From Streptomyces taklimakanensis (GTDB lineage Bacteria > Actinomycetota > Actinomycetes > Streptomycetales > Streptomycetaceae), in NCBI RefSeq assembly GCF_009709575.1, contig NZ_WIXO01000001.1, forward strand, positions 1,240,001 through 1,304,000: DNA of 64,000 bases, given 5' to 3'. The position numbers and the translations under genes were made by a program. Positions 54,462-63,179 of this stretch are shown here, in pieces; position 1 is the first letter of the stretch; each line of letters opens with the position of its first letter. Under the pieces are notes generated by a model that was not told the DNA's origin, searched no databases, and saw only the letters and a program-made list of their open reading frames with translations.

Positions 54462-55243
54462 TGCCGCTCCCCTCCGTCCGTCGCGCCGGCGGTTCCCTCC
54501 CCGCCGACGGCCGCGTCGGCCAACCAGACGTAGCACGCCAACCGGCCGGTGGTCCCCTCCCGGCGGTACGAGTAGTGGTCGGTGGACTCCATCGTGCAGA
54601 CCGGCTGCCGCGGCGGCGCCGGAACACCGAGTCGGGCGAGCTGGGCCCGCACCCCCGCCGCCACGTCGACGGCCGGTGTGCCCCGACGGGTGGTGGCGTA
54701 CGCCTCGGGCACCACGGCGGCGACCTCCTCGCGCATCGCCGCCGGCACCTCGTAGCAGAGCCCGCACACCGACGGGCCGACGCGCGCCACCGTCCGCGCC
54801 GGATCGGCGCCGAGCTCCGTCATCCTCTCCACGGCCGCCGGGACGACCCCGGCGACCAGGCCGGGCCGCCCGGCGTGCGCGGCCGCCGCCACCCCGGCGA
54901 CGGGGTCGGCCAGGAGGACGGGGACGCAGTCGGCGGTGAGGACGGCGAGCGCGAGTCCCCGACGGGTGGTCACCACCGCGTCCACCCGGGGGACGTCGCC
55001 GGTGTGCCAGGGGCCGTCGACGACGGCCACGTCGCGTCCGTGCACCTGGTTCATCCAGACCACGTCGGCCGGATCGAGACCCAGTGTCCTCGCCGCCAGC
55101 TCGCGGTTGGCCCGTACGGCACCGGGGTCGTCCCCGACCGCGCCGCCGAGGTTGAGTTCGTCATACGGAGCGGCGCTCACCCCGCCCCACCTGTCGGTGA
55201 AGGCGAAGTGCGCGCCGCTCACGCCGTCGTGCCCGGTTATCAC
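54458..55243 (-). CDS. pgeF: YfiH/PgeF-type purine-nucleoside-phosphorylase-like (laccase-domain) protein
   Basis: 261 aa. NQVHGRDV, LTADCVPVLLADP, AHAGRPGLVAG and GPSVCGLCYEVP are the zinc/copper-ligand motifs of the DUF152 family. E. coli YfiH was reported to correct amino-acid misincorporation in peptidoglycan (PgeF), fitting its place beside ftsZ. GTG 55243 lies 19 nt after the ftsZ stop. Confidence 0.93.
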   Translation of the reverse strand: MITGHDGVSGAHFAFTDRWGGVSAAPYDELNLGGAVGDDPGAVRANRELAARTLGLDPADVVWMNQVHGRDVAVVDGPWHTGDVPRVDAVVTTRRGLALAVLTADCVPVLLADPVAGVAAAAHAGRPGLVAGVVPAAVERMTELGADPARTVARVGPSVCGLCYEVPAAMREEVAAVVPEAYATTRRGTPAVDVAAGVRAQLARLGVPAPPRQPVCTMESTDHYSYRREGTTGRLACYVWLADAAVGGEGTAGATDGGERQ

Positions 55244-55262
55244 GTCGTCACGTCGCCGGTGC

Positions 55263-56525
55263 TCACTTGAGGAAGTCCGGCACGTCGAGTTCCTCTGCGG
55301 ACCCGTCCTGGTAGGGACGGGCCGGGGGAACCTGTGGGGCCGTGGTCGGACCGGTGTCGCCGCCGGACAGCGGCGAGGGGGCCGGCACCCCGTAGGTGGG
55401 CGCGGGCTCGCTCACCGGGGCGGGCGAGGGCTCCTCCTCGCGCGGGGTGACCGATCCCAGGCCGCCGAAGGACGGCCGGTCGCTCTCGTCCGGCACCGGA
55501 CGGGACCCCGTGGAGGCGGCGCCCTCCTCCTTGCTCCCGTACGAGCCGAGCACCTTGTCGCGGTTCTTCGACGGCGGCTGCCCGCCGTCGAAGCCCGCCG
55601 CGATGACGGTGACCCGCACCTCGTCGCCGAGGGCGTCGTCGATGACCGCGCCGAAGATGATGTTCGCCTCGGGGTGGGCGGCCTCGCTCACCAGTTGGGC
55701 GGCCTCGTTGATCTCGAACAGGCCGAGGTCCGAACCGCCGGAGATGGAGAGCAGCACGCCGCGGGCGCCGTCGATGGACGCCTCCAGCAGCGGCGAGGAG
55801 ATCGCCATCTCGGCGGCGGCCACCGCGCGGTCGTCGCCGCGCGCCGAGCCGATGCCCATGAGCGCCGAACCCGCCTCGGACATCACGGACTTGACGTCCG
55901 CGAAGTCCAGGTTGATCAGGCCCGGGGTGGTGATCAGGTCGGTGATGCCCTGGACACCCGACAGCAGCACCTGGTCCGCCGACTTGAAGGCGTCGAGCAC
56001 GCTCACCTGGCGGTCCGAGATGGACAGCAGTCGATCGTTGGGGATGACGATGAGGGTGTCGACCTCGTCGCGCAGGGCCGCGATGCCGTCCTCGGCCTGG
56101 TTGGCCCGACGGCGGCCCTCGAAGGTGAACGGGCGGGTGACGACGCCGATGGTGAGGGCGCCCAGGGAGCGTGCGATGTTCGCGACGACGGGCGCACCAC
56201 CGGTGCCGGTGCCGCCGCCCTCGCCCGCCGTGACGAAGACCATGTCGGCCCCCTTGAGGACCTCCTCGATCTCCTCGCGGTGGTCCTCGGCCGCCTTGCG
56301 GCCGACGTCGGGGTTGGCACCGGCGCCGAGGCCGCGGGTGAGCTCGCGGCCGACGTCGAGCTTGACGTCGGCGTCGCTCATCAGCAGGGCCTGTGCGTCT
56401 GTGTTGATCGCGATGAACTCGACGCCCTTGAGACCGACCTCGATCATCCGGTTGATGGCGTTGACGCCACCGCCGCCGATACCGACGACCTTGATGACTG
56501 CGAGGTAGTTCTGCGGTGCTGCCAC
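55263..56525 (-). CDS. ftsZ: Cell-division GTPase FtsZ
   Basis: 420 aa. GTP loop GGGTGTG at 103-109 and synergy loop NLDFADV at 205-211. A variable Pro/Ser/Glu-rich linker (about 320-405) leads to the C-terminal peptide LDVPDFLK, which binds SepF. Forms the Z ring for sporulation septa and hyphal cross-walls. GTG 56525. The 276-bp upstream region holds inverted repeats and a WhiA-like GACAC. Confidence 0.98.
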   Translation of the reverse strand: MAAPQNYLAVIKVVGIGGGGVNAINRMIEVGLKGVEFIAINTDAQALLMSDADVKLDVGRELTRGLGAGANPDVGRKAAEDHREEIEEVLKGADMVFVTAGEGGGTGTGGAPVVANIARSLGALTIGVVTRPFTFEGRRRANQAEDGIAALRDEVDTLIVIPNDRLLSISDRQVSVLDAFKSADQVLLSGVQGITDLITTPGLINLDFADVKSVMSEAGSALMGIGSARGDDRAVAAAEMAISSPLLEASIDGARGVLLSISGGSDLGLFEINEAAQLVSEAAHPEANIIFGAVIDDALGDEVRVTVIAAGFDGGQPPSKNRDKVLGSYGSKEEGAASTGSRPVPDESDRPSFGGLGSVTPREEEPSPAPVSEPAPTYGVPAPSPLSGGDTGPTTAPQVPPARPYQDGSAEELDVPDFLK

Positions 56526-56620
56526 GTCGAAGGCCTCTCGCCTCGAGTTACGTGTCGCCGCTCCACGGTTCCTGCGGTGCGCCGACCTATGCCGAGTGGG
56601 ACGGTCCGGACGCCGACCCG

Positions 56621-56645
56621 AACCCTAACGTTGAAGTTTAGGGTT
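56621..56645. promoter_or_regulatory. 8-bp perfect inverted repeat in the ftsZ upstream region
   Basis: AACCCTAA-N9-TTAGGGTT, AT-rich for this genome, 96-120 bp upstream of the ftsZ start. A further GTTCCT-N9-AGGAAC repeat (56659-56679) and GACAC (56681-56685, the WhiA core) follow. They probably belong to the developmentally regulated ftsZ promoter. Confidence 0.55.
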
Positions 56646-56801
56646 ACCAATGTCTGTCGTTCCTCGGATTCCTAGGAACGGACACTAGGTCGACAAGCGG
56701 TTCGCGTTCAATGAACACGCCGAACCTCCCGTTTTTCCTCTCACCCTATGTGATCAGTCGATGTGGTAGCCAACCAGGGTGCTGGCCTGCACATACGTAC
56801 G

Positions 56802-57668
56802 TCAACTCCCCGACGCCGCCGGGGCGGTGGGGACGCTCACGTCGAACCTCCGGGCGTCCTCGGCGGCCTTCATCAGCAAGGAGAGCGAACGCGCCTTGGC
56901 CGCGCTCTTCTCCGAACTTCCCCACACCACCGTGCGTCCGCCCGCCATCTCCAGGGTGATGGAGTCGTGGGAACGGACCCGAATGGCGCGCGTGTCGCGG
57001 CGCACCGCGTCGGAAAGGGCCGCGGCCACCTTCACCGCCTCCTCGCGCATCCGCTCCTCGCCGAAGCGGTGCCGGCTCGGGGAGTCGTCGAGCTCCAGGG
57101 CGAGCACGGGGACCCCGTCGGGTCGTTCGGCGACCGTGCCGAACCGCACCCCCTCGTCGTCCACCTCCACATACGTCCGCTCCCTCGCGCCGTCCTCATC
57201 GCTCCCGCCTTCCCCGTTCGGCGCGTTCTGCACCATGACGGCGACGGGTTTCCGTTCGGTGACCGCCACCTCGACGCCGTGCGGCCAGGAACGCGTGACG
57301 TCCACGGAGTCGATCCGGGACAGCCCGTCCAGCAGCCGCCGCTCCACGGCCTCCGGATCGACGGAGACGAGCGGTTCGCCCACGGGGACCTCGGCGGCCC
57401 GCAGGACCTCCCGCTCGGTCAGGACCCGTTCGCCCTCGGCCGTGACCTCCTCCACCCGCAGCCAGGCGGAGCCGTAGAGCACCCACAGGGCGAAGCCGCC
57501 CAGCAGCAGGGCCGGGGCGAGCGCGAGGACGAGCGGCAGGCGGCGGGCCCGGAGGTGCGGCCGTCCGGGCCCGCCGGGGCGCGGCCGCGGGGCGGCCGGA
57601 GGCGGAGCGGAGTCCGCCTCCGGCCGCCGCCGGGCACCGTCGCGTTCGGCGCCCGTCCGTCCGACCAC
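56802..57668 (-). CDS. ftsQ: Cell-division protein FtsQ (DivIB)
   Basis: 288 aa. Short Pro/Arg-rich cytoplasmic part, one membrane helix (PLVLALAPALLLGGFALWVL), then the POTRA domain (WLRVEEVTAEGERVLTEREVLRAAEV; SVDVTRSWPHGVEVAVTERKPVAV) and the beta domain (VDDEGVRFGTVAERPDGVPVL). Links the divisome parts. GTG 57668. Confidence 0.95.
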   Translation of the reverse strand: MVGRTGAERDGARRRPEADSAPPPAAPRPRPGGPGRPHLRARRLPLVLALAPALLLGGFALWVLYGSAWLRVEEVTAEGERVLTEREVLRAAEVPVGEPLVSVDPEAVERRLLDGLSRIDSVDVTRSWPHGVEVAVTERKPVAVMVQNAPNGEGGSDEDGARERTYVEVDDEGVRFGTVAERPDGVPVLALELDDSPSRHRFGEERMREEAVKVAAALSDAVRRDTRAIRVRSHDSITLEMAGGRTVVWGSSEKSAAKARSLSLLMKAAEDARRFDVSVPTAPAASGS

Positions 57669-57725
57669 GTTCCCTGCCCCTTCCGCCTGCCGCTCCTTCG
57701 GCCCCGGGAACCCCGGGGCCGCACA

Positions 57726-58820
57726 TCAGTCCTGACGGCGTGCCGCGATCGCCTCGTGCACCATGCCGACCAGCAGCTCGTCGGCGTCACGGCGGCCGAA
57801 CTCGGCGGCGGCGCGGGACATCGCCAGCAGCCGGTGCGGATCGGTGAGCACCGGCAGGACGTGGTTCTGGATCCACTCCGGCGACAGCTCGGCGTCGTCG
57901 ACCAGCAGCCCGCCGCCCGCCTTGACCACCGGCTGGGCGTTCAGCCGCTGTTCGCCGTTGCCGATCGGCAGCGGGACGTAGGCGGCCGGCAGCCCGACGG
58001 CGGACAGCTCGGCGACCGTCATCGCGCCCGCGCGGCAGAGCATCATGTCGGCCGCGGCATAGGCCAGGTCCATCCGGTCCAGGTAGGCCACCGGGACGTA
58101 GGGCGGCATGCCGGGCATGTTGTCCACCTGCGGCAGCTCGTTCTTCGGGCCGACCGCGTGCAGGATCTGGATCCCGGAGCGCTGGAGGGCCGGGGCGATG
58201 GCCTGGACGACCTCGTTCAGCCGCCGCGCGCCCTGGGAGCCGCCGGTGACCAGCAGGGTGGGCAGGTTGGCGTCCAGCCCGAAGGCCGCGCGGGCCTCGG
58301 CGCGCGCCGCCGCCCGGTCCAGGGTGGCGATGGAGCGGCGCAGCGGGATGCCCACGTAGCGGGCGTTGCGCAGCTTGCTGTCCGGAGTGGAGACGGCGAC
58401 GAAGCGGGTGTAACGGGAGCCGATCTTGTTGGCCAGGCCGGGCCGGGCGTTGGCCTCGTGGACCACGATCGGCACCCCGAGCCGCTTGGCGGCCAGATAG
58501 CCGGGCAGCGCCACGTAGCCGCCGAAGCCGACCACGCAGTCGGCCTTGGTCCGCTCCAGGACCTGCTCTGCCGCCTTGATGGTGCCGCGCAGCCGCCCCG
58601 GCACGGTGATCAGCTCCGGGGTGGGTTTGCGCGGCAGCGGCACGGCCGGAATCAGCGCCAGCTCGTAGCCGCGTTCCGGGACGAGCCGGGTCTCGAGCCC
58701 CCGCTCCGTGCCGAGTGCCGTGATCCCCACGGTCCGGTCCTGCCTGCGCAGGGCGTCCGCGAGGGCGAGCGCGGGCTCGATGTGGCCGGCGGTCCCCCCA
58801 CCGGCGAGTACGACATGCAC
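57726..58820 (-). CDS. murG: UDP-GlcNAc:lipid I transferase
   Basis: Makes lipid II at the inner membrane face. 364 aa. [15 protein letters not shown] is the lipid-binding G-loop, [11 protein letters not shown] and [13 protein letters not shown] the acceptor region, [12 protein letters not shown] and [21 protein letters not shown] bind UDP-GlcNAc. It begins 6 nt after the ftsW stop. Confidence 0.97.
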   Translation of the reverse strand: MHVVLAGGGTAGHIEPALALADALRRQDRTVGITALGTERGLETRLVPERGYELALIPAVPLPRKPTPELITVPGRLRGTIKAAEQVLERTKADCVVGFGGYVALPGYLAAKRLGVPIVVHEANARPGLANKIGSRYTRFVAVSTPDSKLRNARYVGIPLRRSIATLDRAAARAEARAAFGLDANLPTLLVTGGSQGARRLNEVVQAIAPALQRSGIQILHAVGPKNELPQVDNMPGMPPYVPVAYLDRMDLAYAAADMMLCRAGAMTVAELSAVGLPAAYVPLPIGNGEQRLNAQPVVKAGGGLLVDDAELSPEWIQNHVLPVLTDPHRLLAMSRAAAEFGRRDADELLVGMVHEAIAARRQD

Positions 58821-58826
58821 CGAATT

Positions 58827-60521
58827 TCACCGCTCTCCGGACGGGCGCCGTACGGCGCTCCGTCTCATCGTCTTCCGTCTCACCCCAGCCAGCTTCTTTC
58901 TCACAGCAGGCTGCCGCATGGCCAGTGCCGCCTTCGCGGCGGGTTCCGATCTCGCGAACGAGATCAGCAGCCCGACGGCGAACATCGTCGGCAACAGGGC
59001 GGAACCCCCGTAGGAGAACAGCGGGAGGGGGACGCCGGCGATCGGCAACAGCCCGAGCACCGCACCGATGTTGACCACGGCCTGGGCCGTGATCCAGGTG
59101 GTCACGCCTCCCGCGGCGTACCTGACGAAGGGGTCCTCCGTGCGTCCGGCCACGCGGATACCCGCATAGCCTAGAGCCGCGAAAAGGGCGAGCACCGACA
59201 GCGTCCCCGTCAGGCCGAGTTCCTCCCCGGTCACGGCGAAGATGAAGTCGGTGTGCGGTTCGGGTAGTTGCCCCCATTTCTCCACACTGGCTCCCAGCCC
59301 CCAGCCGAACCACCCACCGGAGGCCAGGGCGTAGATGCCGTGCACCGCCTGCCAGCACTGGTCGTTCGGGCCGGGATCGGTGGCGCCCAGACAGGCGAAC
59401 CGGGCCATCCGGTTGCCGCTGGTCGCGATGAGGAGGGTCCCGAGGGTCCCGGCGACGGCGAGCACTCCGGCGAAGAGCCGCAGGGGCGCGCCGGCCAGCC
59501 ACAGCAGCCCGACCAGGATCGCGGCGACGATGATCGCCGTTCCCATGTCCCGGCCCAGCATGATCAGACCGAGGAGCAGGAACGCCACCGGGACGAGCGG
59601 CACCAGCAGGTGCTTCCACTGGACGAGCATGCGCCTGTCGCCCTTGCGGGCCAGCAGGTCGGCGCCCCACAGCACCAGGGCCAACTTGGCGAGCTCGCTG
59701 GGCTGGAACTGGAAGGAACCGCCGAGCCGGATCCAGTTCTGGTTGCCGCCCACCTCGTGCCCGACCCCGGGCACCTGGACCAGGCAGAGCAGGAAGACGG
59801 AGGCGGCCAGCAACGGATAGGCCAGTCCGCGCCGGAGGGCCGCGGGCATCCGGACCGCGGCGAACATCAGCACGCCGCCCAGCACGGCCGCCAGGAGCTG
59901 TTTGCGGAAGAAGTAGGCGGAGGGCAGGCCGGAGCGCAGCGCCTCGATCTGGGAGGCGGAGAAGACCATCACCAGTCCCAGAGCGGTGAGCATCAGGCTG
60001 CCGCCGAGGATCAGGTAGTAGGCGGTCAGCGGCCGGTCCCAGGCCCGTCGCGCCCGCAGGTACAGCCCGCGCACGGCCCGTACCGCGCGGCGCGGCCCGC
60101 GGGGGCCGCCCCCGGCACGCTGGGGGCTCGGGGAGCGCGGGGGGCGCGGCGGACGTTGCGCGGGAGCGCGGGACGGAGTCCGCGCGGCGCCCCGCGCCCC
60201 GCCGGGTGTGGCCGGACGCGGGGAACGCCGGTCGTTCGAGCCCGCCGCGCGCGTCCCCTGACGGGGGCTCCGCCCGGAGCTCCGCCCCGGTTCCGGCCGC
60301 GGCCCCGGGGAGGAGCGCCACGTCTCGCGCAGGGCGGGAGCCGGCGGGGAGGGGGCGCCCGCGACCGCGACCGACGGCCCGACGGCCGCGAGGGCCCCGG
60401 CGGCGGTCGCCACCACACGGCGCGCGCGGGCCGCCACGCGCGCCATGCCTCCGCGCGCGCCAAGGGCCCGCGCGGAGGCGACCGGTGCCACCGGGGGTGG
60501 CACGGGGCGCTCGGTCGTCAT
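58827..60521 (-). CDS. ftsW: Lipid II polymerase FtsW with long N-terminal extension
   Basis: 564 aa; typical bacterial FtsW is about 400. The first 150 residues are Pro/Arg/Ser/Ala-rich. AGGAGGGG before ATG 60521 supports the long start. Ten hydrophobic segments follow; FSASQIEALRSG, QPSELAKLALVLWGADLLARK and GLLPIAGVPLPLFSYGGSA are SEDS signatures. Polymerises septal peptidoglycan with its class B PBP. Confidence 0.96.
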   Translation of the reverse strand: MTTERPVPPPVAPVASARALGARGGMARVAARARRVVATAAGALAAVGPSVAVAGAPSPPAPALRETWRSSPGPRPEPGRSSGRSPRQGTRAAGSNDRRSPRPATPGGARGAARTPSRAPAQRPPRPPRSPSPQRAGGGPRGPRRAVRAVRGLYLRARRAWDRPLTAYYLILGGSLMLTALGLVMVFSASQIEALRSGLPSAYFFRKQLLAAVLGGVLMFAAVRMPAALRRGLAYPLLAASVFLLCLVQVPGVGHEVGGNQNWIRLGGSFQFQPSELAKLALVLWGADLLARKGDRRMLVQWKHLLVPLVPVAFLLLGLIMLGRDMGTAIIVAAILVGLLWLAGAPLRLFAGVLAVAGTLGTLLIATSGNRMARFACLGATDPGPNDQCWQAVHGIYALASGGWFGWGLGASVEKWGQLPEPHTDFIFAVTGEELGLTGTLSVLALFAALGYAGIRVAGRTEDPFVRYAAGGVTTWITAQAVVNIGAVLGLLPIAGVPLPLFSYGGSALLPTMFAVGLLISFARSEPAAKAALAMRQPAVRKKLAGVRRKTMRRSAVRRPSGER

Positions 60522-60573
60522 CGTCCCCTCCTGTCTCCCCGTGCCGTCCGGTTCTCGGCACGGGGACGGCGGG

Positions 60574-62121
60574 CTATCGCTCCCGGGCCGCGGACCGACC
60601 GGCGGTCAGTTCGCGCACCGCGGCGGCGAAGGCCTCGCCGCGCGCGTGGTAGTTGGTGAACATGTCCATCGAGGCACAGGCCGGGGCCATCAGGACGGTG
60701 TCCCCGGGGCGGGCCAGCCGGGCCGCCTCGCGCACCGCCGCCGTCATCGCCCCAGTGTCGGTCCGGTCGAGGTCGACGACCGGAACATCCGGGGCGTGTC
60801 GCGCCAGTGCCTCACCGATCAGGGCCCGGTCCGCGCCGATCAGGACGGCGGCGCGCAGCCGCTTCGCCGCCTTCGCCACCAACTCGTCGAAGGTGGCCCC
60901 CTTGGCCAGGCCGCCCGCGATCCACACCACCGGATCGTAGGCGCCCAGGGACGCCTCGGCGGCGTGGGTGTTCGTCGCCTTGGAGTCGTCGACGTAGCGT
61001 ACGCCGGCCACGTCGGCGACGTGCTCGATGCGGTGCGGATCGGGCCGGAAGGCGCGCAGGCCGGCGCGGACCGCCCCCGGTTTCACACCGAAGGCGCGGG
61101 CCAGGGCGGCGGCGGCCAGGGCGTTGGCGATGTTGTGCGGGGCGGGCGGGTCCACGTCCGCCACCTCGGCCAACTCCTGCGCCCGCCGCTGCCTGTACCG
61201 CGCCAGTTCCGCCTGGCTCCTCCGCCCGCCGGGCGAGTGCGCGGGCACCGTGGCGCTCCGCGACCCGGCTGCCTCGTGTGTCGCCTCGTGTGTGTCGTCA
61301 GGCGATACGAACGCCCGGTCCACCAGGAGGCCGTCCACCACCCCGAGTTCGGACGGGCCGGGGCTGCCGAGGGTGAAGCCGATCGCCCGGCACCCCTCCA
61401 CCACGTCGGCCCGGCGCACCAGTTCCTCGGTGCGCGGGTCGGCGGTGTTGTAGACGCAGGCGACCTCGTTGCCCTCGTAGATCCGGCCCTTGTCGGCCGC
61501 GTACGCCTCCATCGAGCCGTGCCAGTCCAGGTGGTCGGGGGCCAGGTTGAGCACGGCGGCCGAGTGGGGTCGGATCGAGGGGGCCCAGTGGAGCTGGTAG
61601 CTGGAGAGTTCCACGGCGAGCACGTCGTACGGCTCGTCGGCCAGGACCGCGTCCAGCAGCGAGACGCCGATGTTGCCGACGGCGGCGGTGCGCAGCCCGG
61701 CGGCTTCGAGGATGGAGGCCAGCATCCGCACGGTGGTGGTCTTGCCGTTGGTGCCGGTGACCGCCAGCCAGGGCGCGGGGTCGGGGCCGCGCAGCCGCCA
61801 GGCCAGCTCCACGTCGCCCCACACCGGCACCCCGGCCGCGGCGGCCGCCGCGAAGAGCGGCTTGTCCGGCCGCCAGCCGGGCGCGGTGACGACCAGTGAG
61901 GTGCCCTCGGGCAGGGTGTCGCCGTCGCCGAGGCGGACCGCGACGCCCAGGGCCTCCAGGTCGGTCGCCTGCCGCCGCGCGCTCTCGTCGTCGCCGTCGT
62001 TGACGACCGTCACCTCGGCGCCCAGCGCCCGCAGCACGCGGGCCGCGGGCATCCCGGAGACGCCGAGGCCGGCGACGGTGACGTGCCGACCGGCGATCTC
62101 GCCGGTGGGGTCCTGGATCAT
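60574..62121 (-). CDS. murD: UDP-MurNAc-L-Ala:D-Glu ligase
   Basis: 515 aa. N-terminal Rossmann domain (VTVAGLGVSGMPAARVL), ATP loop VTGTNGKTTTVRML, LAVELSSYQLHW, and C-terminal HNIANALAAAALA, RIEHVADVAGVRYVDDSKATN. An insert of about 45 residues (near 285-330), including the repeat THEATHEA, makes it longer than usual. ATG 62121 overlaps the mraY stop. Confidence 0.96.
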   Translation of the reverse strand: MIQDPTGEIAGRHVTVAGLGVSGMPAARVLRALGAEVTVVNDGDDESARRQATDLEALGVAVRLGDGDTLPEGTSLVVTAPGWRPDKPLFAAAAAAGVPVWGDVELAWRLRGPDPAPWLAVTGTNGKTTTVRMLASILEAAGLRTAAVGNIGVSLLDAVLADEPYDVLAVELSSYQLHWAPSIRPHSAAVLNLAPDHLDWHGSMEAYAADKGRIYEGNEVACVYNTADPRTEELVRRADVVEGCRAIGFTLGSPGPSELGVVDGLLVDRAFVSPDDTHEATHEAAGSRSATVPAHSPGGRRSQAELARYRQRRAQELAEVADVDPPAPHNIANALAAAALARAFGVKPGAVRAGLRAFRPDPHRIEHVADVAGVRYVDDSKATNTHAAEASLGAYDPVVWIAGGLAKGATFDELVAKAAKRLRAAVLIGADRALIGEALARHAPDVPVVDLDRTDTGAMTAAVREAARLARPGDTVLMAPACASMDMFTNYHARGEAFAAAVRELTAGRSAARER

Positions 62122-63179
62122 TTGCCGGCCGCCCACCCTGCGTAGAAGAGTCCGATACCGACGATGGTGCACATGCCCTGGATGATCCAGAAACGGACCA
62201 CCACCAACACCTCGCTCCAGCCCTTGAGTTCGAAGTGGTGCTGGAGCGGCGCCATCCGGAACACCCGCTTGCCCGTCAGCCGGAAGGACCCGACCTGGAT
62301 GACCACGGACATGGTGATGAGGACGAACAGTCCGCCGAGCAGGGCGAGCAGCAGCTCGGTGCGGGAGACGATGGCCAGACCGGCCAGCGCGCCGCCCAGG
62401 GCCAGCGAACCGGTGTCGCCCATGAAGATCTTGGCGGGCGAGGTGTTCCACCACAGGAAGCCGAAGCAGGCGCCCATCAACGCGGAGGCGACGACCGCGA
62501 GGTCGAGGGGATCGCGTACCTCGAAGCAGCTCGGACTGCCGGTCAGCGCGCAGGAGTCCTGGTGCTGCCAGACGCCGATGAAGGTGTAGGCGCCGAAGAC
62601 CATCACCGAGGCGCCGGTGGCCAGGCCGTCCAGACCGTCGGTGAGGTTCACGCCGTTGGACATCGCCAGGATCATGAACAGCGCCCAGACGACGAAGAGC
62701 ACCGGCCCGATCGACCAGCCGAAGTCCTGGATGAAGGAGAGCTTGGTGGACGCCGGGGTCTGGCCGCGGGAGTCGGCGAAGTTCAGCGACAGGACCGCGA
62801 AGGCGATGCCGACGATGAGCTGGCCGAGCATCTTGGCCTTGGCGCGCAGGCCCAGGCTGCGCTGCTTGACGATCTTGATGTAGTCGTCGAGGAAGCCGAC
62901 CAGGCCCATGCCGGCCATCAGGAAGAGCACCAGCACGCCGGAGAACGACGGCGGTTCGCCGGTGATGACCTTGGTGAGCGCGTAGGCGATCAGCGTCGCC
63001 AGGATGAAGGCGATGCCGCCCATGGTGGGGGTGCCGCGCTTGCTGTGGTGGTCCCGCGGGCCGTCGTCGCGGATGTACTGCCCGTACCCCTTGCGGGCCA
63101 GCAGCTTGATCAGCAGGGGCGTGCCGATCAGGGTCAGGAAGAGCCCGATGACCCCGGAGAAGAGGATCTGCCTCATCAT
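62118..63179 (-). CDS. mraY: Phospho-MurNAc-pentapeptide translocase
   Basis: 353-aa, ten-helix membrane enzyme that makes lipid I. PTMGGIAFI, GFLDDYIKIVKQRSLGL with the Asp pair, NGVNLTDGLDGLATG, GDTGSLALGGALAGLA and APLQHHFELKGWSE are the conserved motifs. ATG 63179 overlaps the murF stop; a second ATG follows immediately. Confidence 0.98.
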   Translation of the reverse strand: MMRQILFSGVIGLFLTLIGTPLLIKLLARKGYGQYIRDDGPRDHHSKRGTPTMGGIAFILATLIAYALTKVITGEPPSFSGVLVLFLMAGMGLVGFLDDYIKIVKQRSLGLRAKAKMLGQLIVGIAFAVLSLNFADSRGQTPASTKLSFIQDFGWSIGPVLFVVWALFMILAMSNGVNLTDGLDGLATGASVMVFGAYTFIGVWQHQDSCALTGSPSCFEVRDPLDLAVVASALMGACFGFLWWNTSPAKIFMGDTGSLALGGALAGLAIVSRTELLLALLGGLFVLITMSVVIQVGSFRLTGKRVFRMAPLQHHFELKGWSEVLVVVRFWIIQGMCTIVGIGLFYAGWAAGK

